From assembly GCA_037446725.1 (NCBI GenBank), contig JBBIIC010000030.1, forward strand, positions 1 through 21,288: DNA of 21,288 nt, written 5' to 3'. Shown in pieces: positions 14,237 to 21,288 of this stretch (position 1 is the stretch's first letter; each line of letters opens with the position of its first letter). Source of the DNA: JBBIIC01 sp037446725 (lineage in GTDB: Bacteria > Actinomycetota > Coriobacteriia > Anaerosomatales > SLCP01). A program made the translations under genes and the position numbers. The notes under the pieces were generated by a model, which was not told the origin of the DNA, searched no databases, and saw only the letters and a list, made by a program, of their open reading frames with translations.

Positions 14237-15616
14237 ATGCGCGAGGACTTCGAGGTCATCATCGTCGGGGCGGGTCCGGCCGGCATCTTCGCTGCGATCG
14301 AGCTCCTGCAGGCGGGCGTCGGCGACATCGCCGTCGTCGAGAAGGGCAAGCCGATCGAGGCGCGGCGCTGTCCCGTTCACGAGAAGGGCTGCGTGCGGTG
14401 CGCGCGCTGCGACATCATGTCGGGCTGGGGCGGCGCGGGCGCGTTCTCGGACGGGAAGCTCACGCTCACCGGTGAGGTCGGCGGCTGGCTTGCGGACTAC
14501 GTCGGTATGGAGGCGCTCGACGAACTCATCTCGTATGCGGACCGCATCTGGCTGGAGTTCGGCGCCGACGAGCACGTGTACGGCCCCGATCCCGACGCGG
14601 CGGCCCGCCTCGAGCGCGCCGCGACGCTCGCGGGCATGACGCTCACGCCCATGCGTATCCGGCACCTCGGTACGGACCGGTCCCCGCGCGTGCTGGGCGC
14701 GATGCACGACTTCCTCGTCTCGCGCGGAGTCAAGGTCCTGAGTGGGACCGGAGCTGCCGAGATCACCGCCGAGGGGGGACGGGTGACCGGCGTCATTCTC
14801 GACGACGGTCGCGAGCTCAGGGCACCCGCCGTCGTCGCGGCGCCCGGTCGTGAAGGCGCCGAATGGCTGGCGGCCCAGGCGGCGGCACTCGGCATCGGGC
14901 TCACGAACAACCAGGTCGACATCGGCGTACGCGTCGAGATGCCCGCACCGGTCATGGAGCCGCTCACCGACGAGCTCTACGAGGCGAAGCTCACGTACTG
15001 CTCCCCGAGTTTCGGTGACCGGGTCCGCACGTTTTGCATGAACCCCTATGGCGAGGTCACAACCGAGTCGTACGGCGACGTCGTCACCGTCAACGGCCAC
15101 AGCTACGCCGAGAAACGAACCCCCTACACCAACTTCGCGGTCCTCGTGAGCCAGACGTTCACGCACCCGTTTCGCGAGCCGCTCGTCTACGGACGCTCGA
15201 TCGCGCGGCTCGCGAACCTGCTCGGCGAGGGCATCCTCGTGCAACGGCTCGGCGACCTGAAGGCGGGGCGGCGCTCGACGCCGGGGCGGCTTGCCGAATC
15301 GATCGTGCGCCCGACGATGCCGGGGGCGACCCCGGGCGACCTCTCGTCGGTGCTGCCCTATCGCCACCTCACCGACATCCTCGAGTTCCTCGACGCGATG
15401 GACGTGCTCGCGCCCGGAGTAGCGGCGCCTTCCACGCTGCTCTACGGCGTCGAGGTGAAGTTCTACTCGTCGCGTCTCGAACTCGATGCCGACCTCCAGA
15501 CACCAGTGCGCGGGCTGTACGCCATCGGCGACGGCGCCGGTGTGACTCGTGGGCTCGTCCAGTCCGGAGCGAGCGGGGTCGTCGCCGCGCGCGCGGTCGT
15601 GCGCGCGCGGGCGTAG
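14237..15616 (+). CDS. FAD-dependent dehydrogenase, COG2509 type
   Basis: 459 residues from ATG 14237, which has GGAG at 14228-14231; the frame is open a little further upstream. The N-terminus VIIVGAGPAGIFAAIELL is an FAD-binding Rossmann motif (GAGPAG 11-16) and VVEKG ends the second strand. Cys45, Cys52, Cys55 and Cys58 lie just before the signature SGWGGAGAFSDGKLT (62-76). The C-terminus GLYAIGDGAGVTRGL is the second FAD contact. These are uncharacterised flavoproteins of the GG-reductase/HI0933-like clan. The four cysteines could hold a metal or act as redox thiols, which is inference. Nothing in the neighbourhood fixes the substrate. Confidence 0.82.
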   Translation: MREDFEVIIVGAGPAGIFAAIELLQAGVGDIAVVEKGKPIEARRCPVHEKGCVRCARCDIMSGWGGAGAFSDGKLTLTGEVGGWLADYVGMEALDELISYADRIWLEFGADEHVYGPDPDAAARLERAATLAGMTLTPMRIRHLGTDRSPRVLGAMHDFLVSRGVKVLSGTGAAEITAEGGRVTGVILDDGRELRAPAVVAAPGREGAEWLAAQAAALGIGLTNNQVDIGVRVEMPAPVMEPLTDELYEAKLTYCSPSFGDRVRTFCMNPYGEVTTESYGDVVTVNGHSYAEKRTPYTNFAVLVSQTFTHPFREPLVYGRSIARLANLLGEGILVQRLGDLKAGRRSTPGRLAESIVRPTMPGATPGDLSSVLPYRHLTDILEFLDAMDVLAPGVAAPSTLLYGVEVKFYSSRLELDADLQTPVRGLYAIGDGAGVTRGLVQSGASGVVAARAVVRARA

Positions 15617-15649
15617 GCGCGAAGACCGTGCGCCGTCCGTACGGGGCGG

Positions 15650-15692
15650 TTGCCGGTGCCCGCGGCCGCTGCTATGATACCCCATGGGGTAT
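15650..15692 (+). promoter_or_regulatory. Promoter with CsoR-type palindromic operator
   Basis: TTGCCG (15650-15655), 17-base spacer, TATGAT (15673-15678). A perfect 16-bp palindrome, ATACCCCATGGGGTAT (15677-15692), overlaps the end of the -10 and covers the predicted start near 15685. Operators of the CsoR/RcnR/CstR family have this G/C-tract form flanked by AT/TA. No such regulator is encoded in the window. Confidence 0.65.
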
Positions 15693-15705
15693 ACAATCGG
15701 ACCGG

Positions 15706-15720
15706 CACGGCATTGCCGTG
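15706..15720 (+). promoter_or_regulatory. Leader hairpin of the SBF-like transporter gene
   Basis: CACGGC (15706-15711), loop ATT, GCCGTG (15715-15720). CCGG on each side (15702-15705 and 15724-15727) could extend it. It lies between the operator and the ribosome binding site (GGAGG, 15738-15742). Confidence 0.4.
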
Positions 15721-15750
15721 TAACCGGCGGCAGGCACGGAGGTAGGAGCG

Positions 15751-16776
15751 GTGACGGAAGCGGACGGCAGGACGGCGCACGTGCTCGTGCGCGCGGCGAA
15801 GCGGCTCTCGGCCTCGCTGATCTGGGCCATCCCGCTCGCGATGCTCGCCGGACTCGGCGTCGGCGCACTCGTCGACCTCGAACCGGCCAAGGTGCTCGTA
15901 TTGCCACTCACCACGCTGATGGTCTATCCGATGCTCGTGAACGTGAAGATGCGGGCCGCCTTCGGCCCCGCCGACCTCAAGGTGGTCGCGGTGGCGATGG
16001 GCCTGAACTTCATCGTTCTCCCGGTGGTCGCCTGGCTGCTCGCGAAGACGTTCTTCGGCGGTGAGCCGGGGTTGTTCGTCGGGTTGGTGCTCGCTGGCCT
16101 CTTTCCGACGAGCGGGATGACGATCTCGTGGACGGGCTTCGCAAAGGGTAACGTCGCCGCCGCGATCAAGATGACTGTCATCGGGTTAATCGCGGCCTCG
16201 CTGCTCGCGCCCGTCTACCTCAAGCTCTTCGCCGGCCGCGTGGTCCCGGTCGACCTGCTCGGCGTGCTCACCACCGTCGTGCTCGTGGTCGTCGTGCCGC
16301 TCGTCGCCGCTCAGCTCACCCGCATCGTGCTCGTGAAGCGCTACGGCGCCGAGCGCTTCAGCTCGCGGATCGCTCCGGTCTTCCCCGGCATCAGCGTCGT
16401 CGGGGTGCTTGGCATCGTCTTCCTGGCCATCGGGCTCAAGGCGCATATGATTGTCGGACAGCCCGCGCTGCTGCTCGGCATCGCGGTACCGTTGCTCGTC
16501 TTCTACGGCGCCAACTTCGTGCTCTCGACGGTCGTCGGCCGCGCGTTCTTCGGGCGGGGAGACGCGATCGCGCTCGTTTACGGGACGGTCATGCGCAACC
16601 TGTCCATCGCGCTCGGCATCGCGATCACGAGCTTCGGCCCGGAGGCGGCGCTCGTGCTGGCTGCCGGCTACATCGTTCAGGTCCAGGCGGCGGCATGGTA
16701 CGTGCGGCTCACAGACCGCGTGTTCGGTCCCGCAGCGGCGCCTGCCGCGGGCGCCGCGACCACCGGCCCGGAGTAG
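15751..16776 (+). CDS. SBF/ACR3-like membrane transporter without cysteine
   Basis: 341 residues with about ten hydrophobic segments. MVYPMLVNVKMRAAFGP (57-73), GLFPTSGMTISWTGFAKGN (116-134) and YGTVMRNLSIALGIA place it in the bile acid:Na+ symporter/ACR3 superfamily. Arsenite carriers of the ACR3 type need a Cys in the PCTAM motif of the fourth helix; the equivalent here is FPTSGM, and the whole protein has no cysteine, so arsenite transport by that mechanism is unlikely. The substrate is unknown. GTG 15751 follows GGAGG (15738-15742). The operator upstream suggests control by a copper-, nickel- or persulfide-sensing CsoR-family repressor, unlike the ArsR-linked genes that follow. Confidence 0.78.
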   Translation: MTEADGRTAHVLVRAAKRLSASLIWAIPLAMLAGLGVGALVDLEPAKVLVLPLTTLMVYPMLVNVKMRAAFGPADLKVVAVAMGLNFIVLPVVAWLLAKTFFGGEPGLFVGLVLAGLFPTSGMTISWTGFAKGNVAAAIKMTVIGLIAASLLAPVYLKLFAGRVVPVDLLGVLTTVVLVVVVPLVAAQLTRIVLVKRYGAERFSSRIAPVFPGISVVGVLGIVFLAIGLKAHMIVGQPALLLGIAVPLLVFYGANFVLSTVVGRAFFGRGDAIALVYGTVMRNLSIALGIAITSFGPEAALVLAAGYIVQVQAAAWYVRLTDRVFGPAAAPAAGAATTGPE

Positions 16777-16811
16777 ACCCGCCTACCGGCGCGCACCCCT
16801 TGCCGGACTCC

Positions 16812-16851
16812 TTGCGCCGCCGCTGGTCCTGGTCTATCGTATATCGACGAT
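16812..16851 (+). promoter_or_regulatory. arsR promoter with overlapping operator-like dyad
   Basis: TTGCGC (16812-16817), 17-base spacer, TATCGT (16835-16840). The dyad ATCGT (16836-16840), six bases, ACGAT (16847-16851) overlaps the -10, the expected start (about 16847) and the ATG at 16850. This fits self-repression by ArsR. Confidence 0.55.
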
Positions 16852-17206
16852 GAACGATGAAGCCCTCACAGCGACCTCGAGTGTGCCCTCATCCGAGGAG
16901 CGCGTCGCACGGCTCGCAAAGGCGCTCGCGCACCCCATGCGCGTGCGCATCCTCGCGCTCCTGCTCTCGCGGCAGAGCTGCTCGGGAGGCGAGATATTCG
17001 ACGACCTGCCGCTCGCGCAGTCCACGGTCTCCCAGCACCTCAAGGTGCTCAAAGAGGCCGGTCTGGTGGGCTACGAGCCGCGCGGCACGCGCGGGTGCTA
17101 CTGGGTACAGGCCGACGCGCTGGCCGAGCTTGCCGGGGCGGTCGGCGCGCTGCTCGGCGAGGCGGAGGCGCGGGGTACGGCGGGGCTGGGGACGTGCGAT
17201 GAGTAG
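16850..17206 (+). CDS. arsR: ArsR/SmtB-family repressor
   Basis: 118 residues. The winged-helix domain covers about residues 16-90; the recognition helix region reads LPLAQSTVSQHLKVLKEAGLV (53-73), followed by a wing GYEPRGTRGCYWV. Cysteines are at 44, 83 and 116. Cys44 lies where E. coli ArsR has its ELCVCDL site, but the CxC is missing, so the inducer site is not the classical one and may combine distant cysteines. No ribosome binding site precedes ATG 16850, and the predicted transcript starts within a few bases of it, so the mRNA is probably leaderless. The arsenite efflux gene follows 21 bases downstream; the two form an operon. Confidence 0.88.
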   Translation: MNDEALTATSSVPSSEERVARLAKALAHPMRVRILALLLSRQSCSGGEIFDDLPLAQSTVSQHLKVLKEAGLVGYEPRGTRGCYWVQADALAELAGAVGALLGEAEARGTAGLGTCDE

Positions 17207-17227
17207 GGGCACCGGGAGGGGGCGCGG

Positions 17228-18700
17228 GTGAGCGAGCGTGCTGAACGGCCGGCTAAGAAGCGCATGAGCTTCTTCGAGCGCTATCTCACCCTTTGGGTGG
17301 CGCTCTGCATCATCGCCGGTACGGTGATAGGATCGCGCTTCCCCGGTGTGGTCGACGCTCTCTCGGCCTACACGTACGCGGAGATCTCCCTGCCGATCGC
17401 GGTGCTCATCTGGCTCATGATCTTCCCGATGATGCTGCAGATCGACTTCGCGTCGGTGCGCCGCGTGGGAGAGAAGCGGCAGGGACTCGTGGTGACAACG
17501 GTCGTGAACTGGCTGATCAAGCCGTTCACGATGTTCGGCATCGCGTGGCTGTTCTTCAACGTGATCTTCGCCGACCTCATCACGCCCGAACTCGCGCAGC
17601 AGTACCTCGCGGGGGCGGTTCTCCTCGGCGCGGCGCCGTGCACGGCGATGGTGTTCGTCTGGTCCTACCTCGCCGACGGCGACCCCGCCTACACGCTCGT
17701 GCAGGTCGCCGTGAACGACCTCATCATGCTTGTTGCGTTCGTGCCGATCGTCTCGCTGCTGCTCGGCATCGGGGGCGTGCCGGTGCCGTGGGACACGATG
17801 GCGCTCTCGGTCGTGCTGTTTGTGGTGGTGCCGCTCACTGCCGGCTACTTCACCCGCAAGACACTCATCGCCCGCAAGGGGCTGCGCTGGTTCGAGCAGA
17901 GCTTCCTGCCGAGATTCGGGCCGGTCACCATCGTCGCGCTGCTCGCCACGCTCGTGGCCATCTTCATCTTCCAGGGCGAGATCATCCTGGACAATCCGCT
18001 GCACATACTGCTCATCGCCATACCCCTCAGCATCCAGACGTTTCTCATCTTCGCCATCGCCTACGGGTGGGCGTGGAAGTGGAGGATCGAGCACCCCATC
18101 GCGGCGCCCGCAGGCTTCATCGGCGCGTCGAACTTCTTCGAGCTCGCCGTCGCGGTCGCGATCGCGCTGTTCGGTCTGACCTCCGGTGCAGCCCTCGCAA
18201 CGGTGGTGGGCGTGCTCGTCGAGGTGCCGCTCATGCTCTCGCTCGTGTGGATCGCGAACCGGACGCGCGGCGCTTTTCCCGAGCGCGCCGCTCGCCCTGC
18301 TCAAGGAGAGCCGTCTGCCACTGTTGTTCGCGTAGGGAGGGGCATGCGCACACCAGCCGGGACCGAGTGTGGATACTACTACGAGGACCTGCACCGCGGC
18401 GCCGAGCGCCGGGAGTGCCGGGCCGCGCGCGCTGCGCGCAGCCTCCCGTGGCGCCCGTCGGACTGCGGCCGCTGTCCGGTGCCCGAGATCCTGCTGCGGT
18501 CCGGCGGCCCCGACTTCGGCGTGCGCACGGCCATACGTGCGCTTCCCTTCGGACTTGCCCGCTCGGTGCGCGTTGAGTGCTGGTGCGAGCGGCACCTGCT
18601 CGAGGTAGCCGAGCCGCTCGAGGGATGCCCCGCGTGTCGCGCCGAGGCGGAGGAGCTCCTGAGGCGCGCGAGCCAGACCGGCGAGACCACCTCCGACTAG
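17228..18700 (+). CDS. acr3: ACR3 arsenite efflux transporter; open frame continues into a Cys-rich domain (apparent fusion)
   Basis: As sequenced the frame gives 490 residues from GTG 17228 (GGGAGGG at 17214-17220). Residues 15-350 are a complete ten-helix ACR3 carrier: FPMMLQIDF (66-74), GAAPCTAMVFVWSYL with the arsenite-binding Cys138, and SNFFELAVA with the conserved Glu near 305. ACR3 proteins usually end close to the next NRTR. Here a 20-residue link and an eight-Cys domain follow. The link (18270-18343) has only about half G/C at third positions, far below its surroundings. The other frame over 18270-18335 has strong GC-rich codons and ends at TAG 18333-18335. A one-base frame change near 18255-18272 is therefore likely, and the carrier would then end at 18335. 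Fusion is not excluded. Confidence 0.85.
   Translation: MSERAERPAKKRMSFFERYLTLWVALCIIAGTVIGSRFPGVVDALSAYTYAEISLPIAVLIWLMIFPMMLQIDFASVRRVGEKRQGLVVTTVVNWLIKPFTMFGIAWLFFNVIFADLITPELAQQYLAGAVLLGAAPCTAMVFVWSYLADGDPAYTLVQVAVNDLIMLVAFVPIVSLLLGIGGVPVPWDTMALSVVLFVVVPLTAGYFTRKTLIARKGLRWFEQSFLPRFGPVTIVALLATLVAIFIFQGEIILDNPLHILLIAIPLSIQTFLIFAIAYGWAWKWRIEHPIAAPAGFIGASNFFELAVAVAIALFGLTSGAALATVVGVLVEVPLMLSLVWIANRTRGAFPERAARPAQGEPSATVVRVGRGMRTPAGTECGYYYEDLHRGAERRECRAARAARSLPWRPSDCGRCPVPEILLRSGGPDFGVRTAIRALPFGLARSVRVECWCERHLLEVAEPLEGCPACRAEAEELLRRASQTGETTSD
18344..18700 (+). CDS. Eight-cysteine putative metal-binding protein or domain (probably a separate gene)
   Basis: 118 residues if started at ATG 18344, which has GGGAGG at 18335-18340 (short spacing of three bases). 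Cysteines are at 9, 25, 41, 44, 79, 81, 95 and 98: ECGYYYEDLHRG, RECRAAR, CGRCPVPEIL, ECWCERH and GCPACRAE. The CxxC and CxC pairs suggest two zinc or iron sites. I recognise the YYEDxxRG ... CxxCPVPxIL pattern as an uncharacterised soluble family but know no function. It is in frame with the ACR3 gene and would be a C-terminal domain of it if the sequence is right; otherwise it is the third gene of the ars operon. A role in metalloid handling is inferred from position. Confidence 0.6.
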   Translation: MRTPAGTECGYYYEDLHRGAERRECRAARAARSLPWRPSDCGRCPVPEILLRSGGPDFGVRTAIRALPFGLARSVRVECWCERHLLEVAEPLEGCPACRAEAEELLRRASQTGETTSD

Positions 18701-18729
18701 CGCATTTCGGCCTTCTCGGGCATACTCTT

Positions 18730-18743
18730 CGGGCATTCGCCCG
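18730..18743 (+). terminator. Small hairpin between the ars genes and purA
   Basis: CGGGC (18730-18734), loop ATTC, GCCCG (18739-18743). An 8-bp direct repeat TCGGGCAT (18716-18723 and 18729-18736) overlaps it. It may end the ars operon or sit in the purA leader; no T-tract and no clear purA promoter are seen. Confidence 0.3.
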
Positions 18744-18803
18744 TGAGACACTCCTGCGTCCCGACGTCGCGGACGCGTTATCACCGATAGAGCGGGGACC
18801 TTC

Positions 18804-20093
<1,290 letters not shown>

Positions 20094-20105
20094 CGCGGTC
20101 GTGGG

Positions 20106-20128
20106 TGCCGGACCTTCCCGGTCCGGCA
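20106..20128 (+). terminator. Terminator after purA
   Basis: TGCCGGACC (20106-20114), loop TTCCC, GGTCCGGCA (20120-20128): a perfect 9-bp stem. Confidence 0.65.
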
Positions 20129-20209
20129 TCGCGGTTCGAATCCGGTCAGGTTTCGGTAGCGTGCTCGTGGTCTGCTGGGGCTCAGCCGATCCCCGTTCCC
20201 GGAGACCCA

Positions 20210-21160
20210 GTGCTCATGGACGAGCTGCGCGAGGCGTTGCACTCGCGCCACTACAGCCCGCGCACCGAGCAGGCGTACCGCCTGTGGGTCCGCCGCTACC
20301 TGCGCTTTCACCGTATGCGGCATCCGGCCGAGATGGGCGAGCAGGAGATCAACGAGTTCCTCACCCACCTCGCTGTCGAGCGGCACGTGAGCTCGTCCAC
20401 GCAGACCCAGGCGCTCTCGGCGCTGCTCTTCTTGTACCGGCACGTGCTCGGGCGGGAGGTCGGCGACTTGGGCGGTGTCATCCGTGCACGCAAGCCACAG
20501 CGCATGCCCGTCGTCATGGCCAGAGGTGAGGTCCAGGACGTGCTTGCCGAGCTCGAGGGCGACCGCTGGCTGATGGCCGCACTCATGTACGGCGCGGGAC
20601 TCCGGCTCTCCGAGTGTCTCGGACTGCGCGTGCAGGACATCGACTTCGCGGCAGGCGAGATCACGGTGCGCAACGGCAAGGGCGCGAAGGACCGCGTCAC
20701 GATGCTGCCCGACTCGTTGCGCGGAGCGCTGCACGACCAACTGAGGTCCGCGCGGGCGACCCACAGGGGGGACCTCGCGGAGGGATGGGGTCGTGTGCTG
20801 CTGCCCGACGCGCTCGAGCGCAAGTACCCCGGGGCCGCCGCTGACTGGCGCTGGCAGTGGATCTTCCCGCAGGAGCGTCGCTGGACGAATCCGCAGACGC
20901 GCGAGCAGGGGCGGCACCACGTCCACCCCACGATTATGCAGCGTTCGTTCAAGGATGCCGTGCGCCGAGCCGGGGTGACGAAGAACGTTGGCTGCCACAC
21001 GCTGCGGCACTCGTTCGCCACCCATCTGCTCGAGGCAGGCTACGACATCCGGACCATCCAGGAGCTGCTCGGTCACAAGGACGTGAGCACGACGATGATC
21101 TACACGCACGTGCTTAACAGGGGTGGCCGGGGCGTGCGCAGTCCGATCGATGTGCGGTGA
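20210..21160 (+). CDS. intI: Integron integrase (IntI), complete
   Basis: 316 residues from GTG 20210 (GGAG at 20201-20204); ATG 20216 is the alternative. The N-terminal SAM-like domain reads LHSRHYSPRTEQAYRLWVRR and LSALLFLYRHVLG. Tyrosine-recombinase catalytic residues are Arg132 (GAGLRLSE), the GKGAKDR lysine, His263 and Arg266 (HTLRHSFATHLLE), His289 (ELLGH) and Tyr298 (MIYTH). The stretch HRGDLAEGWGRV then RKYPGAAADWRWQWIFP (about 185-220) is the extra domain found only in integron integrases, needed to bind folded attC sites; the GVRSPID ending is also typical. It inserts and excises gene cassettes at attI. Codon use matches the host, so it is not a recent import. It is not a XerC/D, which lack this insertion. 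Confidence 0.93.
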   Translation: MLMDELREALHSRHYSPRTEQAYRLWVRRYLRFHRMRHPAEMGEQEINEFLTHLAVERHVSSSTQTQALSALLFLYRHVLGREVGDLGGVIRARKPQRMPVVMARGEVQDVLAELEGDRWLMAALMYGAGLRLSECLGLRVQDIDFAAGEITVRNGKGAKDRVTMLPDSLRGALHDQLRSARATHRGDLAEGWGRVLLPDALERKYPGAAADWRWQWIFPQERRWTNPQTREQGRHHVHPTIMQRSFKDAVRRAGVTKNVGCHTLRHSFATHLLEAGYDIRTIQELLGHKDVSTTMIYTHVLNRGGRGVRSPIDVR

Positions 21161-21288
21161 GGCGGTGGCGGGCTTATGCAGACTGCAGATGCGGTCCGCG
21201 CAGCGTCTTGCGGCTGTGGCGTGACCGCCCACGCAGACGGAGAAGCGCTGCTCATGTATGATTGTGGAGTATAGAGAATCATTGTTAG
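21161..21288 (+). other. intI downstream region: hairpin, AT-rich turn and possible start of an integron core site
   Basis: GTGGCG (21216-21221), loop TGAC, CGCCCAC (21226-21232) forms a stem with one bulged C. From about 21251 the sequence becomes AT-rich, unlike the rest of the window, with TATGAT at 21257-21262 but no matching -35. The window ends in GTTAG (21284-21288), the first five bases of GTTRRRY. No gene is visible. Confidence 0.4.

Noticed and set aside
14114..15907. 597-codon open frame on the minus strand
   Set aside because: It is antisense to the FAD dehydrogenase; its translation is Arg/His-rich low complexity, as expected from the reverse of a GC-rich gene.
18300..18335. KESRLPLLFA in the alternative frame as a remnant of a fused ArsC arsenate reductase
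   Set aside because: It recalls the start of ArsC, but the match is short and the catalytic Cys region is absent.
20131..20155. GGTTCGAATCC between purA and intI, resembling a tRNA T-arm and thus an attachment site
   Set aside because: Only three of five T-stem pairs form, there is no acceptor or anticodon arm, and no second copy is seen in the window. Integron integrases also do not use tRNA sites.
21112..21118. GCTTAAC, matching the integron inverse core RYYYAAC
   Set aside because: It lies inside the conserved codons for Val-Leu-Asn near the end of intI, so the match is explained by coding.

Overview
The window is high-GC bacterial chromosome. Strong G/C bias at third codon positions, many GTG starts, the tandem two-TrkA operon, a DUF2232 gene between rpsR and rplI, and an anaerobe-type hybrid-cluster protein at the left edge suggest a deep, probably anaerobic actinobacterial lineage (Coriobacteriia/OPB41-like). 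That placement is inference. One run of ten N (9008-9017) shows this is an assembled scaffold with a gap.

Left part (1-6480): the end of hcp; a small secreted haem-motif protein; an M28 metallopeptidase with membrane segments inserted in its catalytic domain; on the minus strand a two-gene membrane operon related to cytochrome c assembly (CcsA/CcmF-like plus a partner); then, divergently, a membrane diguanylate cyclase overlapping a DUF1461 membrane protein; and a small zinc-ribbon protein (DUF5679) with its own promoter, structured leader and terminator. Middle left (6481-9323): two TrkA-type K+ channel regulators in an operon, tRNA-Gly(CCC), and a secreted M23-like protein interrupted by the gap.

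Core replication/translation block (9300-13865): rpsF-ssb-rpsR-DUF2232-rplI-dnaB, with promoters ahead of rpsF, rplI and dnaB, near-consensus DnaA boxes ahead of dnaB, and a terminator shared with a convergent glutaredoxin-like gene. Next is an FAD dehydrogenase of the COG2509 type.

Right part (15617-21288): an arsenic/metal region with (i) a cysteine-free SBF/ACR3-like transporter behind a promoter whose start site is covered by a perfect CsoR-type palindrome, (ii) an apparently leaderless arsR with an operator-like dyad over its -10 and start codon, and (iii) an ACR3 arsenite efflux gene that, as sequenced, runs in frame into an eight-cysteine domain. Codon use suggests that fusion comes from a frame change near 18255-18272. 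purA and a strong terminator follow. The last gene is a clear integron integrase (IntI) with the IntI-specific insertion and all catalytic residues. Downstream of it base composition turns AT-rich and the window stops at GTTAG, the first five bases of an integron core site GTTRRRY. An actinobacterial chromosomal integron, with an attI/cassette array possibly just beyond the edge, is the most interesting feature here.
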